A stretch of DNA of 64,000 nucleotides from an uncultured Corynebacterium sp. (GTDB lineage: Bacteria > Actinomycetota > Actinomycetes > Mycobacteriales > Mycobacteriaceae). Location: positions 1-64,000 of the forward strand of contig NZ_CAMQAZ010000004.1 in assembly GCF_946998835.1 (NCBI RefSeq). The letters are read 5' to 3'. The notes under the pieces were generated by a model that did not search any database, was not told the DNA's origin, and saw only the letters and a program-made list of their open reading frames with translations. The translations under genes were made by a program, and so were the position numbers. Of this stretch, positions 45,798 to 54,599 are shown one piece after another. Positions within the stretch are counted from its first letter, which is position 1. Each line of letters starts with the position of its first letter.

Positions 45798-47483
45798 CTA
45801 AATCTCCTCGGGCACCATAGAGATCGCTCCACACGGGCACTCTTCGGCGCAGACACCGCAGCCCTTGCAGTAGTCGTACTTGAACTCGTACTTTCCCGGT
45901 TCGAGTTTGAGTACGGCGTTGTCCGGACAGACACCGAAACAGTTGTCACAGCCGAAGCAGTTACCGCAGCTCATGCAACGGCGAGCCTCGAACAGTGCGG
46001 ACTCCTCATCGAGCCCCTGCACGACCTCATCGAAGTTGGAAGCGCGGCGTGCACCCTCAAGCTTGAGGCGCACCTTATGCGGCGCATCGGAGTAATACCA
46101 GGTCTCCATGCGGTCCAAAGTGGCATCGCCGTGCTTGGCTGGCGGTTCATACTCAGCACCAGAAAGGTACGCATCAATGTAGCGCGCTGCTTTCTTACCG
46201 TGCCCAATGGCGACAGTGACATTCTTCTCACTCGGCACCATGTCGCCACCGGCGAAAACGCCCGGCAGTCCAGTCATCATTTGGTTGTTAACAGTCACGC
46301 TGCCGCGGTCCGTAGCAATCTCATCGACACCATCGAACAGCGTCAGGTCAGTCTCCTGGCCCAGCGCCATGACCAGCGAGTCCGCCGCCAATTCTTCGTA
46401 TTCGCCGGTCGGTTGCGGAAACCCGTTTTCGTCGAGCTCCATCTTCTCAATCTTGATGCTGCCGCCGTCGACATGGTTGACCGTCGACAGCCACCGCATG
46501 GTGATGCCCTCTTCCTCAGCCTCCAGGACCTCGGAATCATGGGCTGGCATCTGCTCGCGATTTCGGCGGTACAAAATCACCGAATCCGCAGCACCCAGGC
46601 GCTTTGCAGTACGCGCCGCATCAATCGCAGTGTTGCCACCGCCGTAGACAACGACGGTGCGGCCCAGCATCGGCTTGGCTTCGTCGTTCGCAGAGGTGTG
46701 CTTCTCGACGTCGGCAAGCACGTCAATCGCGTCCATAATATGTGCGGCCTCACCGGCGGGAACCCCGATGTTTTTCGCCAGACCTGCGCCGATGGCGGTG
46801 AACACAGCGTCGAATTCCTCTCGCGCGGCGGCGAGATCATCAACGCAGGTCCCCTGTTCGAAGACCACGCCCAGGTCGGCGATGCGGCGAATCTCGGCAT
46901 CAAGAATTCCGCGCGGCAGGCGGTAGGACGGGATACCGTAGCGCATCATGCCACCGGGTTTCTCGGCCTTGTCACGCACGGTCACGCTGTGTCCGAGCAG
47001 CGCCAAGTGGTAGGCGGCGGAGAGTCCCGATGGGCCGGAGCCCACAATGAGCACCTTCTTGCCGGTTGGTTCGCAGGCGACCCGGGGCTGCCAGCCCTCT
47101 TCGATAGCTTTGTCGCCGAGGAAGCGCTCGATTGCGTTGATGCCAACGGCCTCATCGACTTGTGCACGGTTGCAGGCAGTCTGACAGGAGTGGTAGCACA
47201 CGCGCCCCATTACCGCAGGCAGCGGGTTGTTTCGCATGATTTCACGCCAGGCGTCTTCATAGTGGCCTTCTTCAGCGTGGTAGAGCCACTGCTGAATGTT
47301 CTCGCCCGCCGGGCACGCCTTGTTGCACGGCGGCAGCAAGTCGACATACACGGGACGCTCTGTGCGCCACGAGCCGGTCTCGTTGGCCAGTGACGACCCC
47401 ACGTCGAGGGAAATCGCAAATGGCAGCAGAGTCTTCTTAGACTCGCCAGCCGGAGTCGACGACTGAGATTCCTGATTACTCAT
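45798..47483 (-). CDS. GltD-like FAD/NAD(P) oxidoreductase with 4Fe-4S domain (POR electron-transfer subunit)
   Basis: 561 aa. The N-terminal Fer4_20-type domain has CNKACPAGENIQQW and CYHSCQTACNRA; the FAD site is GSGPSGLSAAYHLA (about residue 150); the NAD(P) site is GGGNTAIDAARTAKRLG (about 280). The C-terminal ferredoxin domain has CMSCGNCFGCDNCFGVCP and CKGCGVCAEECPCGAI. It is the last gene of the POR operon, 13 nt after the beta subunit, so it probably passes electrons from 2-oxoacid oxidation to NAD(P)+. This replaces the small PorD ferredoxin of archaea and anaerobes. Confidence 0.88.
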   Translation of the reverse strand: MSNQESQSSTPAGESKKTLLPFAISLDVGSSLANETGSWRTERPVYVDLLPPCNKACPAGENIQQWLYHAEEGHYEDAWREIMRNNPLPAVMGRVCYHSCQTACNRAQVDEAVGINAIERFLGDKAIEEGWQPRVACEPTGKKVLIVGSGPSGLSAAYHLALLGHSVTVRDKAEKPGGMMRYGIPSYRLPRGILDAEIRRIADLGVVFEQGTCVDDLAAAREEFDAVFTAIGAGLAKNIGVPAGEAAHIMDAIDVLADVEKHTSANDEAKPMLGRTVVVYGGGNTAIDAARTAKRLGAADSVILYRRNREQMPAHDSEVLEAEEEGITMRWLSTVNHVDGGSIKIEKMELDENGFPQPTGEYEELAADSLVMALGQETDLTLFDGVDEIATDRGSVTVNNQMMTGLPGVFAGGDMVPSEKNVTVAIGHGKKAARYIDAYLSGAEYEPPAKHGDATLDRMETWYYSDAPHKVRLKLEGARRASNFDEVVQGLDEESALFEARRCMSCGNCFGCDNCFGVCPDNAVLKLEPGKYEFKYDYCKGCGVCAEECPCGAISMVPEEI

Positions 47484-47496
47484 TGTTGCTTTCTCC

Positions 47497-48609
47497 CTAC
47501 CTCTCGCTGGAAGTCATTGATTCGCTTGCCGACGTCCCCTGCGGCTTCTCCAGCAGGTCTAGAGCGTCATCGTCGATGAGGTTGTAGCGACGGATATTCC
47601 GATCCGCGCCCGCCTGCAGCTGCTCGAGAACCTGCGGGTCAGCACCCTTTTTGAACAAGTGCGCAAAGCGCCGCTGCAGCTTCAAGTACTCGGTCACCGG
47701 TACCGGGCGGCGAATTTTGGCCACCGATGTGACCTCGCCATACTCGGCTTCAAAAACTGGGAACATGCCCGACTGCGTTGCCATGCGGGCGACCTTAATT
47801 GTGTGATTCGAGGCCGAGCCCCAACCCAGCGGACAGGGCACGAGCACGTGAATGTAACGCGCGCCGCGGAATTCCATTGCACGGGTGACCTTGTACTCCA
47901 GGTCGCGCAGGTCCGCGACGGTGGCGGTGGCGACATAGGGAATCTCATGTGCCATTGCGATGCGTGGCAGGTCTTTGCCCTGGCCAAAGGTGTTGCCTGG
48001 GTGCTCACCGACTGGCTGCGTGGTGGCAGTGCGGGCGGCCGGCGGAGTTGCGCCAGAGCGCTGGACACCGGTGTTCATGTAGGCCTCGTTGTCGTAGCAG
48101 ATGTAGAGCACATCATCATTGCGCTCAAACATGCCGGACAGAGGGCCGAAACCGATGTCGACTGTGCCACCGTCACCACCTTGGGCGACCACGCGGACGT
48201 CGTCACGCCCCTTTGCCTTCATTGCAGCCTGCACGCCGGTGGCGACGGCGGGGGCGTTGCCGAACAGCGAGTGAATCCACGGCAGGTTCCAGGACGTTTC
48301 TGGATACGGAGTTGAGAAAACTTCCAGGCAGCCGGTCGCGTTTACCGCGATGACTTGCTTCTCGGCGGCGGCCACGGCAGCGTCGAGTGCGTAGCGAGCG
48401 CCCAATGCCTCACCACAGCCCTGGCAGGCGCGGTGTCCTGAGGTCAGCGAGTTGAAACGCTCGGTGCCGGACTGCACGGAGCGGAGCTTTTCTTCGACCA
48501 GTCGGTTACCAATGGCAAAGGAGCCGACCTGGTAGAACTTCGCCTCTTCACGAGATGGAATTTCCGTGGCGCGGTAGCGCGGGGTGGGAAGTGGCGTTGG
48601 GCTAGTCAT
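47497..48609 (-). CDS. porB: 2-oxoacid (pyruvate):ferredoxin oxidoreductase beta subunit
   Basis: 370 aa. The TPP-binding motif GDGGTVDIGFGPLSGMFERN and the downstream YDNEAYMNTGVQRSGATP segment are as in PorB. Cluster ligands are seen in CQGCGEALGARYALD, ATGCLEVF and the VPCPLGWG segment. The C-terminal 17 residues (TSASESMTSS) are non-conserved and carry a 12-mer site. The ATG overlaps the 3' end of the alpha gene by 8 nt. Catalyses CoA-dependent oxidative decarboxylation; pyruvate is the likeliest substrate. Confidence 0.9.
   Translation of the reverse strand: MTSPTPLPTPRYRATEIPSREEAKFYQVGSFAIGNRLVEEKLRSVQSGTERFNSLTSGHRACQGCGEALGARYALDAAVAAAEKQVIAVNATGCLEVFSTPYPETSWNLPWIHSLFGNAPAVATGVQAAMKAKGRDDVRVVAQGGDGGTVDIGFGPLSGMFERNDDVLYICYDNEAYMNTGVQRSGATPPAARTATTQPVGEHPGNTFGQGKDLPRIAMAHEIPYVATATVADLRDLEYKVTRAMEFRGARYIHVLVPCPLGWGSASNHTIKVARMATQSGMFPVFEAEYGEVTSVAKIRRPVPVTEYLKLQRRFAHLFKKGADPQVLEQLQAGADRNIRRYNLIDDDALDLLEKPQGTSASESMTSSER
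47523..47534 (+). repeat. 12-mer CGCTTGCCGACG (site 8)
   Basis: Exact match in the extreme C-terminal coding region of porB (SASES). Confidence 0.8.
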
Positions 48610-49879
48610 TGTGAGTCTCCTCGGAGTAGTGACCGACCATGGCCTTGTTGGATACGTCCTTCAGCAGGTTTTCCGGGATAGATCCGGAGCGGCGCTGCAG
48701 CTTTTCGCGCTCGAGCTCGCGGTCAACGAGCTCACGGTCGAGGTCGAGGAAAGTCGTGTCCTCCACTTCGTCGCGCACGGCCTTGTCCAGGTACGCATGC
48801 AGCGAACTCTTCGTAATGTCGCGCCCACCCAAACCGGCAATCAGCTCGTGGCAGATGAATCGGCGACCTCGCATCGCAGCGCGACAGTGGGACGACACAA
48901 TGCCGCCGATGCCGACGGAAAATGCCTTCTCCAGCACGATGAATCGCTTCGCGTTGCTCAGGGCTTCGCGCACTGCCTCCGTCGGGAACGGACGGAAAGA
49001 GACCAGGGATAGCACACCGATCTTCTCCCCTGCTTCACGACGCTCGTCCACAACATCTCGGAGAGTTCCGGTGACCGAGCCGAGACAGACAATGATGGTC
49101 TCGGCATCCTCAGTGCGGTACTTGTGCAGCAGTCCGCCGGAAGCTCGGCCGAAGACTTCCTCGAACTCCTTTTGCACGCGCGGAATGATGTCTAACGCCT
49201 GCAGCTGCTTGTGGTGAGCGAGGTAGCGCACCTCGGTGAACGCCTCGGGCCCGACCATGGCACCGATGGAAATCGGGTCAGCCGGGTCGAGGACCTGGCG
49301 CGGCTCGTATGGTGGCAGGAATTCGCTGACCTGGTCAGCCTCTGGAACGTCGACCTGCTCCATTGCGTGCGTCAGAATGAAGCCATCCATGCACACCATC
49401 ACGGGAAGTGAGAGCTCCTCGGCAATTTTGAAAGCCTGCACATGCAGGTCAGCGGCCTCTTGGTTATCAATTGCGTAGAGCTGCAGCCAGCCGGAGTCAC
49501 GCTGACTCGTCGAGTCGGTGTGGTCGTTCCAGATGTTAATCGGCGAACCGATGGCGCGGTTTGCCACTGTCATCACGATGGGCAGTCCCAGGCCGGAGGC
49601 GTTGTAGACGGCCTCAACCATGTAGAGCAGGCCCTGGGACGCCGTTGCGGTGTAAGCGCGAGCACCCGCTGCCGAAGCACCAATAGATGCCGACATCGCA
49701 GAAAACTCGGATTCGACGTTGACGTATTCACAGCCTGTCAGCTCGCCGGATTTCACCAGGGCCGACAGCGCTTCCACAATATGTGTCTGCGGGGAGATGG
49801 GATAGGCGCAGATAACTTCAGGACGACATGCTGCGACGGTCTGCGCTACCGCCTGGCTGCCCTCAATTTGCTTAAGCAT
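48602..49879 (-). CDS. porA: 2-oxoacid (pyruvate):ferredoxin oxidoreductase alpha subunit
   Basis: 425 aa. CAYPISPQTHIVEALS at the N-terminus, SQGLLYMVEAVYNASGLGLPIV, the INIWNDHTDS(T)SQRDSGW segment and MVCMDGFILTH closely match archaeal/bacterial PorA subunits of pyruvate:ferredoxin oxidoreductase. It starts 8 nt after the gamma gene and overlaps porB. The porA-type DGFILTH motif favours pyruvate over branched-chain or aryl 2-oxoacids. Confidence 0.9.
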   Translation of the reverse strand: MLKQIEGSQAVAQTVAACRPEVICAYPISPQTHIVEALSALVKSGELTGCEYVNVESEFSAMSASIGASAAGARAYTATASQGLLYMVEAVYNASGLGLPIVMTVANRAIGSPINIWNDHTDSTSQRDSGWLQLYAIDNQEAADLHVQAFKIAEELSLPVMVCMDGFILTHAMEQVDVPEADQVSEFLPPYEPRQVLDPADPISIGAMVGPEAFTEVRYLAHHKQLQALDIIPRVQKEFEEVFGRASGGLLHKYRTEDAETIIVCLGSVTGTLRDVVDERREAGEKIGVLSLVSFRPFPTEAVREALSNAKRFIVLEKAFSVGIGGIVSSHCRAAMRGRRFICHELIAGLGGRDITKSSLHAYLDKAVRDEVEDTTFLDLDRELVDRELEREKLQRRSGSIPENLLKDVSNKAMVGHYSEETHND

Positions 49880-49887
49880 CTACTCGC

Positions 49888-50511
49888 CTACTTTTCCTGT
49901 GCTGAATCTTGTGCTGCCGGGTTCTGCGCCACTGGGTTCTGCGCCGCGGCCTTCTTCTCATTGACCAACTCATACGCTGCCTGAGCCGCGGCGACGTTCT
50001 TCTCACCGACGGTCTTTGAGAAGCGCTGCATAATCGAATCGGCTACCGACTGCATCTCAATGAGCCCGGTCAGCGCGGCCATTCCTCCGAGCAGCACGGC
50101 ATTCGGGACGGTACGGCCGGTGTATTCACGTGCGATGTCGGTGGCAGGAATTGTCATAAAGTGCCCCGCCGGCTGGCGCGCCTGAAGTTCGGACAACCCG
50201 AGTTCGGCTGTGCGTTTCGAGGAGTTAATGAGCACATAGCCCTCGTCGGAAAGCCCTGCAAAAACGTCCAAAATAGGTAGCAGCGTGGGGTCCTGGATAA
50301 TCAACAAATCCGGATTCAGCACCGGCTCACGGGTGCGAATCTCGCGATCACTGATACGGCAATACGCGACAACGGGCGCGCCGGTGCGTTCAGAACCAAA
50401 GGATGGAAATGCCTGTGCGTGCCGCCCCTCCGCGAAAGCGGCCATCGCGATGAGATCGGAGGCAGTGACCACGCCCTGTCCTCCGCGTCCGTGAATTCGT
50501 ACCTCGACCAT
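49888..50511 (-). CDS. porC: 2-oxoacid (pyruvate):ferredoxin oxidoreductase gamma subunit
   Basis: 207 aa. IHGRGGQGVVTASDLIAMAAF, HAQAFPSFGSERTGAPVVAYCRI and VPNAVLLGGMAALTG are gamma-subunit hallmarks (CoA-binding domain). The C-terminal 25 residues are an Ala/Gln/Asn repeat (AAQNPVAQNPAAQ). First gene of the four-gene operon; the ATG is 6 nt after a TAAGTT box, suggesting a leaderless start. It is divergent from the MFS/TetR pair. Confidence 0.9.
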   Translation of the reverse strand: MVEVRIHGRGGQGVVTASDLIAMAAFAEGRHAQAFPSFGSERTGAPVVAYCRISDREIRTREPVLNPDLLIIQDPTLLPILDVFAGLSDEGYVLINSSKRTAELGLSELQARQPAGHFMTIPATDIAREYTGRTVPNAVLLGGMAALTGLIEMQSVADSIMQRFSKTVGEKNVAAAQAAYELVNEKKAAAQNPVAQNPAAQDSAQEK

Positions 50512-50517
50512 GCCTTC

Positions 50518-50523
50518 AACTTA
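50518..50523 (-). promoter_or_regulatory. Probable -10 box of the POR operon
   Basis: TAAGTT on the minus strand, 6 nt before the porC ATG. Confidence 0.45.
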
Positions 50524-50615
50524 GACGCTTTTCCACAGTCTCGCCCGGTAGGATTGGCTAACTTTTCCTGCAGTTTCATACCTAATTCGCTATTCCACAC
50601 AAGTTGTAACTAAAC

Positions 50616-50625
50616 CGAACGTTCG
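50616..50625. promoter_or_regulatory. Putative TetR operator
   Basis: Perfect palindrome CGAACGTTCG (wider context AACCGAACGTTCGTTAC), ending one base before the -10 box of the MFS gene. Such a site would let the downstream-encoded TetR block transcription of its own operon. Confidence 0.6.
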
Positions 50626-50626
50626 T

Positions 50627-50632
50627 TACAGT
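50627..50632 (+). promoter_or_regulatory. Probable -10 box of the MFS-tetR operon
   Basis: TACAGT, 7 nt before the ATG at 50640, leaderless-type; directly abuts the palindromic operator. Confidence 0.5.
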
Positions 50633-50639
50633 TACGGGA

Positions 50640-52136
50640 ATGACAAGCACCGACAATACCGCTTCCGCGGGGGCGATCCCGCCCACTACCGTCACCCACA
50701 GGTGGCTCTTCCTCGCTATCATCAGCGCCGGCCTACTACTCATCGGCATAGATAACTCGGTGCTCTACACGGCCCTGCCCGTTCTGCGCGAACAGCTCCA
50801 CACCACTGAGCTGGAGGGGCTGTGGATTATTAACGCCTACCCACTGGTGATTTCCGCACTCCTCCTCGGTACAGGCACGCTGGGAGACCGAATCGGCCAC
50901 CGCAAGATGTTCCTTGTCGGCCTGACAATTTTTGGTTTCTCCTCCCTCGCCGCCGCCTTTGCTCCGAGCGCCTGGGCCCTGGTCGCCGCACGCGGATTCC
51001 TTGGCCTGGGAGCCGCTACGATGATGCCGGCCACCCTCGCCCTACTTCGTGAGACTTTCCACAACCCCCGCGAACTGGCCACTGCGATTGGCATTTGGTC
51101 AGCCACGGCAACGTTGGGCGCTGCTGCCGGCCCCGTCGTTGGTGGATTCCTCTTGGAGCACTTTTGGTGGGGCTCAATCTTCCTCATCAACATCCCGGTC
51201 GTGATGTTCGCGATTATTGGCACGCTCATCTTCGCGCCACCGAATCAACCCAACTCGGCCAAGCATTGGGACTTCCTCACCAGTCTTTACGCAATGCTGG
51301 TCATGTTGGGACTGGTTTCACTCATCAAGGAAGTTGCAGGTCATCGCTCCACCGCGGTCATCGTGACAGCTATCGCCTGCGGGCTGGTGGGCGCGGTACT
51401 GTTTCGACGTCGTCAAGCGAACCTTACCGAGCCCCTCATCGACTTCTCCGTCTTCCGCTCACCGATGTTCACCGGTGGCGTGCTGGCAGCCGCGCTTGCC
51501 ATGTTCGTGCTGGCAGGCGCCGAATTGATGACAACGCAGCGCTTTCAGATTTCCGTCGGCTACACACCACTTGACGCCGGCCTGCTCGTCGCCACCGCAG
51601 CACTCGCATCCTTGCCCGTTGGCGTCATCGGTGGCATGGTGCTGCACCGAGTGGGGTTCCGCACGTTAATTACCGGCGGATTCCTCCTCAACGCCGTCGG
51701 CCTGGGGTTTGTGTACTTCGGCGTTTCCTCAGGCACTTTCCCGCTCACAATTGTGGGATTACTGTTGCTCGGCGCGGGCGCGGGCTCCGTGATGTCGGTG
51801 TCGTCGACCGCAATCATCGGCTCGGCCCCAAAATCAAAGGCGGGCATGGCAGCGGCGATGGAATCCGTGTCCTACGAATTCGGCACGCTGATCACCGTCG
51901 CCATCACTGGCAGCCTCTTGCCGCTGTTCTACGCTCTGTTCACACCTATCGACGCCAGCATCTCACTCACTGATGCGCTCCACACGCAAGCGCTTTACGA
52001 CGGCGCCCGCGTCGGCCTCGACAGCGCCTACTTGGCCATCTTGATCATCCTCGCTGTCGTGGCCGTCATTGCAGCAGTTGTGACTGCGATGGCTTTCCGC
52101 GGAAATCCAAAGGAGACAAAGTATGCGCACGAGTAA
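50640..52136 (+). CDS. MFS drug exporter, DHA2 (14-TM, QacA/SmvA-like)
   Basis: 498 aa with about 14 membrane segments. GIDNSVLYTALPVL holds the TM1 Asp of motif D1. Motif A is LGDRIGHRKMFLVGL between TM2 and TM3, and motif C-like GAAAGPVVGGFLLE lies in TM5. Likely exports cationic antiseptics or drugs, repressed by the overlapping TetR gene and a palindromic operator. It overlaps tetR by 14 bp. One 12-mer is in the central loop (RRRQAN). Confidence 0.9.
   Translation: MTSTDNTASAGAIPPTTVTHRWLFLAIISAGLLLIGIDNSVLYTALPVLREQLHTTELEGLWIINAYPLVISALLLGTGTLGDRIGHRKMFLVGLTIFGFSSLAAAFAPSAWALVAARGFLGLGAATMMPATLALLRETFHNPRELATAIGIWSATATLGAAAGPVVGGFLLEHFWWGSIFLINIPVVMFAIIGTLIFAPPNQPNSAKHWDFLTSLYAMLVMLGLVSLIKEVAGHRSTAVIVTAIACGLVGAVLFRRRQANLTEPLIDFSVFRSPMFTGGVLAAALAMFVLAGAELMTTQRFQISVGYTPLDAGLLVATAALASLPVGVIGGMVLHRVGFRTLITGGFLLNAVGLGFVYFGVSSGTFPLTIVGLLLLGAGAGSVMSVSSTAIIGSAPKSKAGMAAAMESVSYEFGTLITVAITGSLLPLFYALFTPIDASISLTDALHTQALYDGARVGLDSAYLAILIILAVVAVIAAVVTAMAFRGNPKETKYAHE
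51408..51419 (-). repeat. 12-mer CGCTTGACGACG (site 9)
   Basis: Exact match in the cytoplasmic loop region of the MFS gene. Confidence 0.8.
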
Positions 52137-52677
52137 GCGCACAGTCATTCTCGACACAATTGTTGAGATTATCGAGACAAGCGGGTTTTCCGAGGTCACC
52201 TACGAAAATGTCGCAACTCAATGCGGCATGAGTAAATCGGGGCTGATTTACCACTTCCCCTCCCGCGAAGACATGATTCGCAGCGTCCATGAGTACATGG
52301 CGCAGCTATGGGAGGAAGAACTCATTGAGGCCGCGGGCGGGACCGCAGAGGAAGTCTCCCCTGCGACCCGCTTGCGCGCCAACCTGCAGGTTTCGCTGGA
52401 GACGGCAACGCGGGCTGAGCTACTTATGTCTATCGACTCAGCCGCAGACCCCGAGCTGAGCGAGATTTGGACACGACTTTTACGCCGGTGGAACCCTCCG
52501 GCCGAAGAGATTGCCACCGACAAAGATGCCTGCATGGCCTACGTCGTCCAGATGATCTCCGATGGACTCTGGGCAAACGATTACCTCAACGGCAATCAGC
52601 TCACGAAAGCACAGCGCAAGGCTATCGTCGAGGCCGCGGCAAAGCTGATTCCGGAATCGGCAGAAGCCGTCGATTAG
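52123..52677 (+). CDS. TetR-family transcriptional repressor
   Basis: 184 aa. The N-terminal helix-turn-helix lies at about residues 22-50 (TYENVATQCGMSKSGLIYHFPSREDM); the ligand domain is all-helical. The ATG lies inside the 3' end of the MFS gene with GGAG about 8 nt upstream. It most likely represses its own operon through the palindrome at 50616. Confidence 0.9.
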   Translation: MRTSKRTVILDTIVEIIETSGFSEVTYENVATQCGMSKSGLIYHFPSREDMIRSVHEYMAQLWEEELIEAAGGTAEEVSPATRLRANLQVSLETATRAELLMSIDSAADPELSEIWTRLLRRWNPPAEEIATDKDACMAYVVQMISDGLWANDYLNGNQLTKAQRKAIVEAAAKLIPESAEAVD

Positions 52678-53001
52678 TAGCCATCCACCATCGCCACACC
52701 CCCAAACTTCACCCCCCAAACAATCACTCGGCAAGCCAAAAATGTTCACTCTGGACTAAAAACTGCAGCCCTACCCCCACTAGCTACCCCCTTATGCTAG
52801 TACGCAATGCCGAAAACAGCCACCTCACCACCGTTACCCGCATATTTTTATTATCTTTTTCTAGAAACTCCTCCGTGGTCTCTCTGTCAGCGCATACCTT
52901 ATTGACACCAAGGAGAAAGCGGTCACGCTCACACTCACCGTTAACCGACACCCGAGTGCGCGTGCCCCTGACAAACCCACGAATAGAAAAGAACTCCCAC
53001 A
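52678..53001. other. 324-nt intergenic region before pntA
   Basis: No gene. It contains a pyrimidine-rich stretch, TTGACA (52902-52907) and a TATGCT (about 52795), either of which may belong to the pntAB promoter; I cannot decide between them. A partial 12-mer (CTCGGCAAGC) is at about 52725. Confidence 0.4.
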
Positions 53002-54594
53002 GTGAGAATCGGCATCCCCTTAGAACCCGATCCCCAGCAAACAATTGTGGCTGCGACCCCGGAGACCGTCGGCAAGCTCGTCAAGCTTGGCTACGATGTC
53101 GCCGTGCAGGCTGACGCCGGCCTGGCTGCTAAGTTCACCAACGAGGACTACGAGTCCGCCGGTGCCACCATTGTCGACGAGTCGGTCTGGCGCAGCGATA
53201 TCGTCGTTACGCTCGACACCCCGCCGGAGCAGTTCCGCGCACTGCTTAACGACGGCGCCATGCTGATTAGCCGACTTGCGCCAGGCCGTAACGAAGAGCT
53301 GGTCGAAGAGCTCGCGCAGCGCAACATCACTGCCCTTGCGATGGACGCAGTTCCCCGCATCTCCAGGGCACAGTCGATGGACGTGCTGTCCTCGATGGCC
53401 AACATCGGTGGCTACCGCGCAGTAGTCGAAGCCGCTTCCGCATACGGTCGTCTTTTCACTGGTCAGGTAACTGCCGCAGGCAAGATGCCACCAGCTACCG
53501 TCTACGTCATCGGCGCTGGCGTCGGTGGTCTCGCTGCGATTGGTACGGCCAACTCGATGGGCGCGATTGTCAAGGCAACGGATCTGCGCCCCGAAGCCGG
53601 TGAACAGGTCGAATCGATGGGTGCAGAGTTCATCCCGATTCCGGCTGCCACTGAGAAGTCCGAAGACGGCTACGCCAAGGAAATGACCAATGATCAGGCT
53701 GCCGCTGCCGCGAAGCTCTACTCCGAGCAGTCCGCGCAAGCTGACATTGTTATTACCACCGCGAACATCCCGGGCCGCCACTCCCCGCTGCTGCTGACAG
53801 CTGCTGACGTTGCGGCGATGAAGCCAGGTAGCGTCATCGTCGACATGGCTGCCGCCGGTGGCGGTAACTGCGAGATGACGGTTCCAGGCAAGACTATTGT
53901 CACCGACAACGGTGTGACCATCATTGGCTACACCGACCTTGCAGGTAGGCTGCCGGCGCAGGCATCGTCGCTGTACGGCCAGAACATTTTCAACCTGTTC
54001 AAGCTGATCACACCAGAAAAGGATGGCTCACCGGTTCTCGACCTGGAGGACGAGATCATCCGTGGCATCACCGTGACGAAGGCTCGCCCGCAGGCAGGTG
54101 GCGCCGGCGCTACCGGAGCTGAGATTCTCTGGCCACCGCCACCGATTAAGGTTGCGGTCACCCCGGCTGCCCCACTGCAGGAGCAACAAGCTCAGCAGGC
54201 TGCGTTTGAAGAAAACGCACCCGAGAAGGTCTCCTTCCTGGGCGGAGGAATGGGCTCCAAGATTGCTATTGGCCTGACTGCATTGCTGGCAATTGCGGTC
54301 ATGCTCAGCGCACCGCACAGCGTGAGCGCCAACTTCATGGTTCTCACCTTGGCTATTGTGCTCGGCTTCTACGTGATCTCCGCGGTCACGCCACGCCTGC
54401 ACACCCCGCTGATGTCTGAGACCAACGCGATTTCCGGCATTGTCCTGGTGGGTGCGATTCTGCAGGTGGGAAGTTCCAACCTGCTGGTTTCCGGCCTTGC
54501 GTTCGCAGCCATCGTGGTTAGCTCCATCAATATCTTCGGCGGCTTCGCCGTCACCGACCGCATGCTCGGCATGTTCGTGAAAGAGGAGGCATAA
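53002..54594 (+). CDS. pntA: NAD(P) transhydrogenase subunit alpha (full-length)
   Basis: 530 aa. The NAD-binding domain I (IGIPLEP at the start, [17 protein letters not shown] about residue 170, [19 protein letters not shown]) is fused to the C-terminal membrane part with four helices (about 420-525). It is thus the undivided alpha subunit, not PntAA/PntAB. With PntB it uses the proton gradient to make NADPH. The GTG start lacks a strong SD. pntB follows after 5 nt. Confidence 0.94.
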   Translation: MRIGIPLEPDPQQTIVAATPETVGKLVKLGYDVAVQADAGLAAKFTNEDYESAGATIVDESVWRSDIVVTLDTPPEQFRALLNDGAMLISRLAPGRNEELVEELAQRNITALAMDAVPRISRAQSMDVLSSMANIGGYRAVVEAASAYGRLFTGQVTAAGKMPPATVYVIGAGVGGLAAIGTANSMGAIVKATDLRPEAGEQVESMGAEFIPIPAATEKSEDGYAKEMTNDQAAAAAKLYSEQSAQADIVITTANIPGRHSPLLLTAADVAAMKPGSVIVDMAAAGGGNCEMTVPGKTIVTDNGVTIIGYTDLAGRLPAQASSLYGQNIFNLFKLITPEKDGSPVLDLEDEIIRGITVTKARPQAGGAGATGAEILWPPPPIKVAVTPAAPLQEQQAQQAAFEENAPEKVSFLGGGMGSKIAIGLTALLAIAVMLSAPHSVSANFMVLTLAIVLGFYVISAVTPRLHTPLMSETNAISGIVLVGAILQVGSSNLLVSGLAFAAIVVSSINIFGGFAVTDRMLGMFVKEEA

Positions 54595-54599
54595 GTCTC

